The notes under the pieces: model-generated
The model's database searches: none
What the model was told of the DNA's origin: nothing
What the model saw: only the letters and a program-made list of their open reading frames with translations
From: Toxotes chatareus
Lineage: Eukaryota > Chordata > Actinopteri > Toxotidae
Direction: 5' to 3'
NCBI GenBank assembly: GCA_016801885.1
Contig: CM028891.1
Span: 11,763,517 to 11,827,516, forward strand
DNA length: 64,000 nt
Shown: one piece after another, positions 34,435 through 45,675 of the stretch
How positions within the stretch are numbered: position 1 is the first letter of the stretch
How the letters are laid out: the number at the start of each line of letters is the position of its first letter
Position numbers and translations under genes: made by a program

Positions 34435-37400
34435 TTAATAGAGGTTCTTCTGCACGTAGGCGGCGATGTATTTGACGGCCAGCATGGTTTCCTCACATGT
34501 GGGCTTGATCTGAGACTCAGGCAGCAGGAAGCCATAACGACCAGTGTCACGCAACTCAAAGGTGTAGGAATATTTCACTCCCAGGTCGTAGGCCCAGTCG
34601 TCAGAGCCTCCAGCAGCAGGGTCTGAAGGCAAATAAGTAGGGGGGGGGGTTGTTCAGAGTGGGATATGCTGATGACCTGGGACAGTCTAGATGTGTTTTC
34701 ATACAAATACTGCTTTTGCCAGCCAAGAAAATCCTTTGTTTGCGAGGGTGTTAGTATCATGAACACATCAGAATGCATAATATTAAAGGCGAAAATAGAC
34801 TATCAAGCTTCCTCTCAATACTCTATTTCCCCATGGACAGCAATGCAGCCGCACTATTTGCTGTACTTACAGATGGTTGCAGCACCGGGTCCACTGGTGT
34901 AGCTGGTGCCATACAGACTACGCAGAGCAGCAGACGCTCCCTCAGCAACCTTCAGCTACAATACAGAGAGGACACAAAAATCTGATGTGTTAAAGAACCA
35001 ATCAGTAGGTTTTTGAATGTATAAAATACAAAAATTTTCATTAATATTACTGATCCTGTTGAACATTATGCACCATAAGCTACTAGACCAAGTACAGTTG
35101 TCTGGCTTTAATGTGAAAAGATTATCTGAAAAAGGAACAATACCATACAGAACCAAACAACTGTTAAAATACAGCTGGTAGCAAGAAGAAGTAAATATCT
35201 GCTTTTTGCCCAGCAGCATCTGCCATCCATTGCTCTAGTTCAAACATTTATTTTTAACAGATATTACAGCAAATAGTAAAAAGCGTCAGTGAGTTCCATC
35301 AGGAAATGAAACCCCGAGAGAAATGCACAAGCAGGAAATTATATTTCCGGATGGACAGATGAGTTATGACAGATCCCCAGAGTTCTTTTGTTCTGTGAAG
35401 TGTCAGAAGAGAGCTTAAATTACAAGTGAGTAATAGAGAGACAGAGGCATGTGATCTGCCTCAATTAGTGTAAGAGCTGGAGCAGGGGTGTGAGTGTTAA
35501 CTACGCAGCCCTTGGACACCCCAGTGAGAGGTAAAAGAGCCATGAGAATGAGGCGTACAAGCAGGGAGTAAATGATTTGCAGCAGCAAAGTGTGTCCTTT
35601 AGATCAGAGTCGTAATGGAGCTGGGCGGAAATCTTTGCTTAAGCTTTTGGAAACACCTTTGGAGGTATTGTACCAAGTTTCTATTGTATTTGTATCATCA
35701 CGTTTTGAATTGAGATGCACACCTTACGGGACACATTTCACATAATAAAGACATTTCCATGCTCTATATAATCTGCATCTAATGTTAATTTTCTGCACAT
35801 TAATAATTTCCAAATCTGTTTATTACTTTCACCTTTGATACTTTTCTGACAGTTATCATATGAGGAGATGGATTGATCTAAAATACACAAATGCAGTGCT
35901 GACGCAGTAAATCTGTTGTCTTCACATTCCTAATATAAACAAGATGTGCACAATTCAGGGTTGAATTATTATAGCATAGCACTGCATAGCACTTAACATA
36001 GTAACACTATCTTTTTACAGCTGATTGAACAATGTGTCCTTCGTGGAAAACAATGAAGACTTACCAGCTCACTGTGATCTGCAGCCAGCTCATAGGTGTA
36101 GGAGTAGGGGAAGAGCAGCAACTGGGAGTAGGAGTGGACGGTGAGGTAGGCCTTGATGATGGACTTGTTCCTGCGGATGAAGTCAGCAACATTCTTGACC
36201 TCGATCTCAGACTCGGGAGTGTACCCGCAGAAGGTGTCGCTGCAGGGGTTGCTGGAGGCTCCAATGGCTGAAATTACATTGTGGAATTTACACTGTGGAA
36301 AACTGTAGATGCATACAACTTTTTTTTTAATTCTTCAAATGCACTGTGACCATACTGAGAAGGTTATCATCAGGGTTATCTCCGTTTCTGACTGAGATCA
36401 CAAATTTATAATAGAAAGCACACAATATTAAAAGATGCTAGGTCTAATGAAAGATATTACCAATTTGCATTTTGGGAAATGTAGGATTTGGTGTTTTTAT
36501 AGTCACAGATTTTGACTATTTTTAAACCTGTTTCTCACATCCTCATCCCTGAACTTAATGGAAGTGCAATATTAAATTGTTTTAAGATGTAACTGTGTAT
36601 GTGTTACACTTACTGCACCAGCCAGCGTGGAAGTTCCTGTTGGGATCGGCTCCAACGCAGCTAGATCCAGATTTCTTGGAGCGAGTTTTCCTCCACATCC
36701 TGTTCTAAAGTTCCCAAGTGGATAAAATAAACGAATGTCAGGCATGCATTTAACAAATCAACAGATTCTTTAAGATAACAATACAGAATTGTCTCTATTA
36801 GGTTGAACTATAAAGTCAAAAGGCTTGAAACTGTAACATACGCTCTTGTGGGTGTAGTCATAGCCATCAACATTAAAGACAGGAAGAACAAAAACGTCCA
36901 TCTGGTTCAGCAGGCTGGTCATCTGAGAATCACTGCCATAGGTGGACAGAGCCTGAAGAAGATTGCGCCAAAAAAAAAAGTTATGTACTGTCACCAGAGA
37001 AAATATATATATAAATATTTGCCATGCCTATCCAAGTGTCTTCCTTACCTCCTTAACAAACCACTGGCAGAAAGCAGGAGAGATCCACTCTCTTGCGTGG
37101 ATACCACAGTCCATAAAGATAGCGGGCTTTGTGGAGCTGGACTTTTTACCAAGCTGTGGTTGTTAAAGATTATCAAACAATGTGTGTTAGATGTAATTGC
37201 ACGAAGAATTACAAACAAAGCATTATGTAAGTCCTGAAATACCTTGAGGACAGTCATGGGGCGTCCCTCGTAGGTGTTTCCAATCACCTGCTTACTGATC
37301 AGATCAGGATTGGAGGAGGAAATAGAGGCAATCCATGACTGGATCTGAAAGCAAAAGACGGACACATAAGAATAGGAAAATAACAGTCTGATCAGGGTTG

Positions 37401-38733
37401 AGATTGTGACTCATAATGTTTTTGCCTCATACTTTGTCCCAGGTATTGTACTTAGTGTAGCTGTGGGATCTGGGAGAGGCCTTGTTGTCAGCCTGGGACT
37501 CAACAGCAGCCTGCAGATCCTCAATGAGGACCCTGAAGATGGATTAATGAAAACAGAGTAAAAACTTTATGCAAATTATTTATTAGCTGCTAATATTTTG
37601 GATTTTAGTCTTGTGACCTACTCGTGCTCCATGTCATTCTGCTGCAGGATGGTGTAAACCATATCAAGGTACTTGGCAGGCACACGGATGTCCACGTCAA
37701 TGTCGATAGTCACCAGCTCAGGGCTCTCGGGCCTCCAGAAGTCGACCTGCAGATGGCGCCAAAGTCAAACACTTGAGCACGCTGGAACATTTGAATATGA
37801 AATCTAAATACAGCACTTCAGCCTCTCAACTGACAAGCTGAAAGAAATTCTTACTGTAAAATGAATATGAGATATCAAGGACATATTTGACCTAACCATT
37901 CCTGAAAGAAAAAGGTGGGGTGAAAAATTATTTGCACGCCTGAATAGGCAGTGAGTAAATTAGCAGAATGACTCCAGTAGGTCCACCATTAGCAAACCAG
38001 TGAAACCCCTGTAGTGAGTGAGGATAGCGCTGTTAAGGTGTGTGAAAGCAGGTAGTTACCTCGATGCTCTCAGCCAGTTCCTTAATGAGGGTCACATGCT
38101 CATCAAGCACAGGCTTCAGACGGAAGACTTTCTCTCTGGTGAAAAAAAGAGAGGAATCACAAATACAGTACAACAGACACAAGACATTGTGTTTTCATAT
38201 CACACAGAAGTTTCTTCACCTCACAGTAAAACAATATGCTTCTTGTGAGACACATATAGCAAATATATACCAGTGCAAGCTTTTCTCATGAGTGAGACGG
38301 GTTGTGATGATTTATCATATTATTTAATGATGCTCAATGTCTTTCTTAGCAATAGTTTAGTAATGCGCACAAATACTGACATTTACATACTTTAAATTGA
38401 TGGGAGGTAACTACCTTGAACCTGGCTGGCTGGGCTATTCAATACTCACTTGGATCACTAGTTAACATAGGCTAAATACAGTACTGTGCTACACAGCAAG
38501 AAGGGGACGAGTCATGTTCTGTCACAGTACTTTCATCAGTCCATAGTGCAATACAAAGTCATTAAGACAGCACTGCAGATTTGATCATTACAGCAATTCT
38601 CTCACTTATGTTTTGCCTAAGTGAGAGAACTGCAATATTTTTTGCTTTAATAAAGATTCAAACTTTACCCCTTGAAGCGAGTGACATCACCCAGGGCAAA
38701 AGCCACCAATCCAAAAAGCAGGAGGACCTTCAT
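34435..38733 (-). CDS. cpb1: Procarboxypeptidase B (pancreatic), 11 coding exons
   Basis: Exons on the minus strand: 38669-38733, 38060-38135, 37622-37746, 37433-37532, 37243-37344, 37049-37153, 36842-36952, 36614-36704, 36065-36267, 34871-34955 and 34435-34622. They give 1251 nt and 416 aa, all in phase. It is a secreted M14 zinc carboxypeptidase removing C-terminal Lys/Arg. A signal peptide (about residues 1-15) precedes an activation domain ending near Arg110. Zinc ligands are His175, Glu178 (GIHAREW) and His303 (VHSYSQ). DPNRN (248-252) supplies the substrate-carboxylate site, Tyr355 equals Tyr248, and the catalytic Glu377 lies in FELRD. Asp362 of GGSDDWAY occupies the pocket position (Asp255) that distinguishes B from A types, and FMDCGIHAREWISPAFCQWF is nearly identical to mammalian CPB1. 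Exocrine-pancreas expression is expected. All key residues are intact. Confidence 0.95.
34956..36064 (-). other. cpb1 intron before the IYPAAGG-side exons (largest intron)
   Basis: About 1.1 kb of AT-rich intron between the zinc-His303 exon and the 85-bp exon. No element was recognised. Confidence 0.8.
38136..38668 (-). other. cpb1 intron 1
   Basis: Separates the signal-peptide exon from the first propeptide exon. The only structure seen is the hairpin at 38593-38633. Confidence 0.8.
38593..38633. repeat. Inverted repeat with 16-bp arms in cpb1 intron 1
   Basis: GCAATTCTCTCACTTA and TAAGTGAGAGAACTGC pair with one mismatch around a 9-nt loop. It starts about 35 bp inside the intron from the exon-1 donor. 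Confidence 0.85.
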
Positions 38734-38768
38734 GTTGGCAGTGAGGCTGATCTTGCTCCTGGACAACA

Positions 38769-38775
38769 CTTATAA
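38769..38775 (-). promoter_or_regulatory. TATA box of cpb1
   Basis: The minus strand reads TTATAAG about 36 bp before the ATG, so the 5' UTR would be very short, as is usual for pancreatic digestive-enzyme genes. Confidence 0.55.
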
Positions 38776-38840
38776 CCCCTGACCTGTCGCTATTCCACCA
38801 ATCCCCATCTGTGATGGAGTAACATGTCATACATCCTCCC

Positions 38841-38862
38841 TAGTACCTATTTTTAGGTACTA
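38841..38862. repeat. Perfect 22-bp inverted repeat in the cpb1 promoter
   Basis: TAGTACCTA and TAGGTACTA flank TTTT, about 110-130 bp upstream of the cpb1 ATG. Confidence 0.85.
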
Positions 38863-38914
38863 TGTGGAGGAACAGGCCCAACATGATGCACAGTCAATGA
38901 TTAATAGGTGCCAG

Positions 38915-38945
38915 AGGTGCTTGGGGAAACAGTGAGCCAAGGTCA
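38915..38945. promoter_or_regulatory. Candidate acinar enhancer: PTF1-like pair plus NR5A2 site
   Basis: CCAAGGTCA at 38937-38945 fits the NR5A2/LRH-1 consensus YCAAGGYCA exactly. Next to it, 38915-38929 reads on the minus strand TTTCCCC-AAG-CACCT. This is a TC-box close to an imperfect E-box, resembling the bipartite PTF1 site of acinar genes. The site lies about 180-210 bp upstream of the cpb1 ATG. NR5A2 and PTF1 are known partners in exocrine-pancreas transcription; use here is inferred. Confidence 0.4.
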
Positions 38946-39978
38946 CTTGATTTTGATTGCTAATAATTACTTAATCTCAGATAAACAGTTATTTCTAGAT
39001 GTTTTGGTAACTAATGATACATTTTTCCTGTCAAATCAAGATGATTTTTAACGAGGTAATAAAAATAATCAACTCAGCGCTGTAGGCTTTTTCATTTTAT
39101 TCATATTTTCATATATTCACAAACTGTACATTTAGAGAGTAGAAAAAAAAAAATCTATTAACATGTTTAAATACCACAAATACAACCACCATAGCTATTG
39201 ACAATGATCACCCAACCAGGAGTCTTTGTGTAGCACTCTTATTTATACATTGTGTTACTCCCAGACTTGGAAAGCATTACAGTCACAATATGCAAACACT
39301 TACTATACATGTTCACACAGAGCACATAACTTGACAATACTATATAGCATATAGGCACCGGCTGTCATTGTCAAACACCTTAATAACTGATACAAATTAA
39401 CATCATATTTTTGCTACAAATTTCCAATTGTTCCATGTACACAGCTGCGTGCAGAGCATGCATGAGTGGATTATGATAACTGTTCCAACTGGTGAAAGAC
39501 CTGCTGAGCACACAGAATGGTTATCACTGGACAATATAAAACTGCACTGTATCCTCAAGGTATAACAGTGACAAAATCATGCATATACATGCATGTCTTA
39601 TATAAATAGTGGAAAAAGCGTTCTGTAATCTTATATAGCCTTCTCTAGCAGGGAAGTACTTCATTAATATATTTAATTTCTGTTTCTCTTTTTTTTTTTT
39701 TACTTTGTCACTAACAGAAATTTTTGCCAGCATGAATGTAACAAGCATGAGTGTCCTATGATGGTTTATAAACAATTATTCTGCAGACCGTATAAGGTAG
39801 TGAATATCTGTGAATTGTTCACAGAGGGACATGAATACAACTTTACAGCCATTCTCCATGGTTCAGTGCATGGTAATACAGTTGGGGGTTATAAAATCAT
39901 GGAATGTCTCCATCCCCGGACTCTTAACCACAGACCAAAAGAGTGGGGAGAGTGAATGTGCACACTCTTTTTTTTCTT
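38946..39978 (-). other. agtr1 3' UTR and cpb1 upstream spacer
   Basis: AT-rich DNA. A minus-strand AATAAA (plus TTTATT 39096-39101) about 0.9 kb past the agtr1 stop codon is a possible poly(A) signal, giving a long 3' UTR. No other gene. Confidence 0.55.
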
Positions 39979-41058
39979 TCACTTAACGTTAGAAGAGGCC
40001 TTACTTTTGGATATAAGGCTCAGTGCCTCTGAGGCAGGGAGGGACAGGGCACTCATCTTGGAGCTGATGCTTGGGTGAGGCCCTGTAGGTCCAGGTGGCG
40101 AACAGCGCAACAGCCGGAGTAGGTTTTTGCGAAAGTTGTGCCCCACAAAGCCATACACAATAGGGTTAATGCAGCTGTTGAAGTAGGCGATGCAGATGGT
40201 GAAGGGCATGGCGGTGTCAATGATTTCAAGGATGGCACAGTTCTCCACCAGCATCAGCTGGGTGATCACCTGCATGAAATGGAACACCTGATGGGGCACC
40301 CAGCACATGAAGAAGGCCAGGACAGCTGCCGCGAGCATACGCAGTACCTCGTCATCCCGGGAACGGGAGCTTTTCTGGATGTGTTTCGCCCCCCGCAGCG
40401 CTCGTCCGATGAGGCAGTAACAAGTGATGATGATGATGAAGGGCACCAGGAAACCCAACAAGCTTTTCATCAGACTGATGGCCAGCAGGAGGTCTTTCAA
40501 CCACATGGCATTTCCACTGTTCTGGTGCAGAATGCCACACACTGTGGTGTTAAAGTTTGTGAAGCTGTGGACATCCCTGGTCAGTGCTGTGGGCACGCTA
40601 AGCACAAAAGCAAAAAGCCAGATCACTACGCAGGTGATACGCGCATACACCACAGTGCGGAACCTGCGTGATCGCATCGGGTGCACAATGGAGAGGTACC
40701 GGTCAATGCTGAGGGCTGTGAGGAAGAAGATGCTGGTGTAGAGGTTAAAAATCACCAGCCCTGCGCTGGCCTTGCACAGGAACCCTCCAAAGGGCCAGTG
40801 ATACCCCGTGGCAGTGAAGGTCGCCCACATGGGCAGAGTGATGAGGAAGGTGAGGTCAGAAACAGCAAGATTCAGAACAAAAATGTTGGCCACCGTCTTG
40901 AGCTTCATGTAGCAGTAGATGACAGCCACCACCATGCTGTTTCCGACAATGCCGATGACAAAGTTACAGCCATAGACAATGGGTATCAGGGTGAATATGA
41001 TTTCATGTCTTCCAGACATGCCGCATGTCAGGGCTATCCCTTCTGTCATATTCTTCAT
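39979..41058 (-). CDS. agtr1: Type-1 angiotensin II receptor (GPCR), single coding exon
   Basis: The ATG at 41058 gives 359 aa, the same length as human AGTR1. The open frame extends 12 codons upstream only through a TTG, so the ATG of MKNMTEG is preferred. Seven hydrophobic segments and class-A landmarks are present: N40, D68, DRY at 119-121 (SIDRYLSIVHP), CWVP at 252-255 and NPIVY at 298-302. Ligand-site residues match AGTR1: W78, K198 (human K199), and D281 in DTAMPFTICIAYFN. Extracellular cysteines C12, C95, C174 and C274 can form both disulfides. N-glycosylation sites are N3 and N170. The tail KMSALSLPASEALS parallels the Ser/Thr arrestin-binding tail of AGTR1. The receptor signals through Gq in vascular, renal and interrenal tissue. 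AGTR2 fits less well, and linkage to cpb1 and gyg1 supports AGTR1. Whether it is the a or b teleost copy cannot be told here. Confidence 0.95.
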   Translation of the reverse strand: MKNMTEGIALTCGMSGRHEIIFTLIPIVYGCNFVIGIVGNSMVVAVIYCYMKLKTVANIFVLNLAVSDLTFLITLPMWATFTATGYHWPFGGFLCKASAGLVIFNLYTSIFFLTALSIDRYLSIVHPMRSRRFRTVVYARITCVVIWLFAFVLSVPTALTRDVHSFTNFNTTVCGILHQNSGNAMWLKDLLLAISLMKSLLGFLVPFIIIITCYCLIGRALRGAKHIQKSSRSRDDEVLRMLAAAVLAFFMCWVPHQVFHFMQVITQLMLVENCAILEIIDTAMPFTICIAYFNSCINPIVYGFVGHNFRKNLLRLLRCSPPGPTGPHPSISSKMSALSLPASEALSLISKSKASSNVK

Positions 41059-41165
41059 TTTCCCTTTTTTAGTGCCAGATCCTGGGACTTTCAAACAGGG
41101 GGCCCTGTCAGCAGGGTGCGTCTGTGGTGACTGATACAGGCCTTGGGCGAGGGCCTCAGCGAGTC
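41059..41165 (-). other. 5' untranslated part of the agtr1 coding exon
   Basis: A strong splice acceptor (TTTCTTTTATAG followed by GACTCGC) at 41166 starts the coding exon about 107 nt before the ATG. AGTR1 genes characteristically have untranslated upstream exons, so at least one lies further right. Confidence 0.65.
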
Positions 41166-42339
41166 CTATAAAAGAAACACAACAAAAACGTCACAGGCAG
41201 TCTAAGGGAAGAGCAATCGTTACTGCTGGCATGGCCCATAAATGTTAATCCACACGAGCACCCATGAAAGTGCTCACCCTACACCAGCTCATTAAAGACC
41301 TGAACATTAAAGCCATTCTGATGCTTTATGTTATTTCTGTAAAATAAGAAGCCATGAAAAACAGATGTTGTATGTTATTCAATATTCCAAAAATGCACTT
41401 TGAAACATCATTATTCAGACAGCCTGCACTTTGCCATCTTCTTTAAATCGTCTCACAGCTAATGAATGGCGACAGTAAAACCGTACAGTGTTTATCAAAT
41501 GGCCCGTCCATCTGGGTGGACTGTCAGCACCCGGAAGGAGAACATTTATGCCTTGTGTTATGACCTGTGTTAATGAAGACTGCATGGCAAAGTGCGAGCT
41601 TGGATAACAACACCATTAAACACTGAGGTACTGAGGGAGCAGGGAGGGAAGAGAAAGAGAGGGTTGAGGCTCCAGTCACTGTAAAAAGACATGTCACGTT
41701 TCAAACCCTTGGTGTGCAGAGATACATTGTACCCAGCATGAGAACTTCTAATCAGCACACACCTAAACAAACAGGACAGCAGGGATTCGGCTCTGTGGAA
41801 ACTTTGCTCTGTGAGAAAATCAAACCTGCGTGCTGCGGAAAATTTGCCTCAAGGCTAGTTTTTGCTTCATTTGTATGAGCAGAGTGGAAAATGGGAGAAA
41901 AAAAAAGAAATTCTCCCCTTTGTTTAGAGTCTTTATGTTTAATAGAACAGCTTAGTGAGCATCATTAGTGGGGCTGATGTAATAATATTAGCATAAGCCT
42001 CATATACTATTACTAAAGCTGCAAAGATAGTTTCTGTTAGTAATTACATGAAAATGACAACGTGTGTGGTTACACTGAAACCTGAAAGATGCTAGAGGAA
42101 AATTTACTCTGGATTTGTAGCTCAGAACTGGATAAATTATAAAAGATTATACAACAACAATTAAATAGGCTGTTTATTAGAATAGGAAGTATAACTTGTA
42201 TATCTCATTTTCTTTGAATAGAACTGGAAATTCTCTGATTACCTGTTCGACTAAACTAAGCAGGTGTCTAGCCACAAGATGGCATCCCAGCTTCAAGATT
42301 TTACTCACTTTTACTCAATCACAGTCCAGATTTATATAT

Positions 42340-42341
<2 letters not shown>

Positions 42342-42409
<68 letters not shown>
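42342..42409. repeat. Compound (CA)n(TA)n microsatellite
   Basis: About 24 CA units run directly into about 9 TA units. This type is commonly length-polymorphic. Confidence 0.97.
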
Positions 42410-44230
42410 GTATAGAAAAGTTGCCTTTTGCTTTTGCTGAAATCTAGTTGCTGCTTTTGCTGTTACAGCCACTGTCAACTACTTATTGAATGCGCTTTTT
42501 CCCAGTGTACATTCCTGCTGCCCTCTGGTTGGCGTTAAGACAGTCTGAGCTTCACCAGTAGAACTATTTTATCTCAAAGACAAAGATCTCATTTTCCACC
42601 AGGTTTCAGTGGATGAATACTGAAAAAAAAAACTCCAGTGCACTAAAGAAACAACCGTATCGGTTGCAGATGTGGGGATTGTTGAGTGTGGAAGATGTGT
42701 GGGTGCCAAGGGCAACAGAATAATGAAATATCTCTGAGAGTTTCCTGCACAGACCCAAGTGCAGTAGGCAGGGTAAAGTACCAACACAGATATCACTACT
42801 TAGATTTGCTGTACATGTGTTTTCTTTCTTTAATGATTACAACAGTGGCTGGCTGTTAATTCAAACTACACAGAAGAGAGCAACAAAACACATCAGTTTC
42901 ACAATTTGAGGATTTAAAATAGCTTTAAAAAAATCTCTTGATGCTAAGAAGATTTCTAGTGACCACAAATGGAAACATGGCAGAGAGTCGGCACCACATG
43001 CCTGTGACCATTATTGGAAGGCTTAGCATTTAACCGCCAGTATTTTTCCATGAGGGAGATGCTCAAGGCGAAGGGACATATGTGTGGTGAGTGAATATAA
43101 ACAAGGCTGAAAGTTAGTGCTGCCTATATATGTAAGTGAGCCCCATAATAAAGGTGAGGTGGAACAGACAGAAGGCAGTCGACTCGGAAGCAGGTGATTT
43201 AGTGCGGCTGTGTCCAGTGAGCTATAGCTCTGCAGTGAGATGGCACATTACTGAATGACAGCCATAAACCCTGGGTGACCACAAACAGGAAGGTAAACAC
43301 CTACTTCACAAGGTCCCTGAGCAAGCTGCATCCTCTCAGACGAGACAACGGACTGCGAGTCCCAGCACTGTTTGCAAACACAAGGCTGCTTACAAAGAAT
43401 AAAATTGTGTTTAAGAGGATGTTTGGGGACATTTCTGCTCCACAGTATGGCGGCTGACTCCTGAATGACACTGCAGAAGCAACATTCCATTTATAATCCT
43501 TCTGCAGTGTATAAAACATTACCCCTTCCTGGGGTCATAGGAATCTAAATCTAGAAAAGTTAAAATCAGCCTGGGCTAACTGGGTAGGACTGAGTTCCCA
43601 TCAACAGAGCTATCTGAGGCTGCCATCAGCCCAAGCACCTGGGAGCTCTGACATGAGCACCACCATCTGGCTGCCCATAGAGAGAGCCACTAAAATGTTT
43701 GGTTGATGGAGTTAATGATTTATATCAGCCCATTATGAAATGAGGTTCATCTTACTGGGAACACACCACCTCAGCCTCCCACCTCCTGATCATCCACTCG
43801 TGCAGTTCTTTCTCAACAACCAGTGCTTCCCATTGTTGTAAACCCAACCTGTATTTCCTGTATCTTCTAACATGTTACAGGAATACAAATTTAACACCCA
43901 ACTACCCACCATCAATAAATGCCAGTCTGTATTGCAGCTTAATTTGTCACACTTACTCCGTGCAGAGTTATAACGTGGCTGTCTAAAAGTGTAGTGCACC
44001 ACATCTGTAGCCTCCTACAACTCAATTCCTTCCGTCTCAACTTACAAGGAGTCACTTTAGCTGAAGAGTTTTAGAAGTAGGAAATTTGACCAACAGCAAC
44101 CTCACAAAAAAAAACTGTAATAGTAATGGTGCCATTCAATTAGGCTGATTGCATTTTTTTAAATGCACTGAATCAACACACGTCTCATTTAAAATATGTG
44201 CAAAGAGAAAGAACAGAAGATTTTGATTAA

Positions 44231-44269
44231 GTGTGTGTGTGTGTGTGTGTGTGACAGAGAGAGAGAGAG
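44231..44269. repeat. Compound (GT)n(GA)n microsatellite
   Basis: About 11 GT units followed by CAGAGAGAGAGAGAG. Confidence 0.95.
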
Positions 44270-45380
44270 TGACAGTGTCCATGAACTAAATGAAGACATG
44301 ACTTCTGCCTGCAGGAGAGGAGCTAATGGAAATATTGGCTTCAGAAGCCATGTCTGCATTTTTCTGTTTACAAAACTGCGCTTCCATGTGACTTGCGCAA
44401 TTAAACAGCACAAACTTCTGCCTGAGAAGCCTTCTTCTCATTTCCTGTTCTACATTTTAGGAATAATGCCACCAGCACTTGCAATAACATAAGAGATTAG
44501 AAATCCTTTTCTCACCAATTTCGAGTCAGTAGTTTGTTAGGGCATTATTTCACTGTAGAATCTTATATTAAATAACACATACAGATATTAGGGTTGGGGA
44601 AATAAGCATCTATGAAGATGAGACCCATAGATAACTCTTGGTTTAAGATCATGGTGTCTGCAGTGTTTTTTCCTCCGTTCCTCAACATGTTCAATCTCCA
44701 GTATCACTTCATTTCTCTTTTCTTCAACAGTTACAGCTGTCTCTCTTACTGATAAAGCTGAAAATTAAATTTCACCTTTTTTTCCTGTTCTTTTCCTCAG
44801 TTATTCTTCGCTGTTATTCCTCTACCACCTTGCTTTCTTTACCTTCTCCCCTTTCTCCCGTCTGTCTTGGGGATTAAATTCTTAAGTGAGGATTTTAAAA
44901 GAGCGCAGAGCTACTGTTTATCAGGAAGTGGATCCAGTTCTCTATAGGGATTTGAGACCTGGCATGTCAGAGTAAACTTTACCATAGACTCCATCTGTCT
45001 CTCTGTATAGTTTGCATATTGCAGTTTTGGATTCTTTCCATCCCTACTGCACAGCTACAGTAGCTGCTTCAAAGGCTCTGCACACACAGGACTTTCACAT
45101 GAACAACTTGAACAAACAGCAACAACAGGTGGCACTGGTCAAGTCAGTGAACACATCTAACATGTCATTTTGTTCTTTGCATTCATTCGCTACACGTGTG
45201 GGTTCCCAAAGTAATATCAGCGATTTTCAACAAAGCACTTACGAGATAAATATTTACAGAAACAGACGTATTTTTGTTTCAGCACTGGGATATTAGAAAT
45301 GTCTAAAAGCAGCCAAAAAAATATTTTCTAAAAAGTTGGTAAAATGATATTTCTGAGAGTGAAGTAATCTGTGCTCTTAC

Positions 45381-45480
45381 TTGTGGTGCTGACCCAGGAG
45401 CGCGATGACGCTTTCAGAGCTGGACACTGAGAGAGAGATAGAGAGACCACCGAAGTCTGCCAGTGACTGCCTCTGATTTA
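45381..45480 (-). other. Candidate untranslated first exon of agtr1
   Basis: On the minus strand a locally CpG-containing segment (AGCGTCATCGCGCTCCTGG) ends at a textbook donor, CCACAA followed by GTAAGAGC, at 45381. Its position 4.2 kb upstream of the coding exon fits the AGTR1 gene plan. The 5' end is not defined by the sequence. Inference only. Confidence 0.35.
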
Positions 45481-45520
45481 ACTTAACTGGTGGAGTGAGA
45501 CGAGCAGGAATACCGTCTGA

Positions 45521-45549
45521 CACACAAACACACTCACACACACACACAC
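45521..45549. repeat. Imperfect (CA)n microsatellite
   Basis: CACACA with AAA/CTC interruptions, just upstream of the candidate agtr1 first exon. Confidence 0.9.
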
Positions 45550-45649
45550 TCCAATAATGAATGAATTATATTGGAGCCAGTCAGCTACGTATTGTCCTAG
45601 CCCATCTCTTTCTGACCAACACACACACAAAGATCTTACACAATAGCAC

Positions 45650-45675
45650 CCTCCTCCTCCTCCTCCTCCTCTCCT
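45650..45675. repeat. (CTC)n pyrimidine tract
   Basis: About eight CTC units within a longer pyrimidine-rich stretch. Confidence 0.9.

Larger units (their letters stand above)
41166..45380 (-). other. Presumed 5' intron of agtr1
   Basis: Non-coding, moderately AT-rich DNA with microsatellites. The open frames on either strand are short, lack family similarity and begin or end without splice logic. No gene was recognised. Confidence 0.6.

Noticed and set aside
36032..36271. Plus-strand open frame over a cpb1 exon
   Set aside because: Antisense to the zinc-ligand His303 exon and explained by it.
34435..38733. Assignment as carboxypeptidase A1/A2
   Set aside because: The pocket position holds Asp (GGSDDWAY) instead of the hydrophobic residue of A types, and overall wording follows CPB1.
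41059..41094. Extension of AGTR1 by 12 residues starting at a TTG
   Set aside because: TTG is not a usual vertebrate start, and the ATG at 41058 gives the family's standard length and an N-terminal glycosylation site.
40138..41130. Plus-strand open frames of 105-177 codons across agtr1
   Set aside because: They are the antisense shadow of a long GC-balanced coding exon; no domain similarity.
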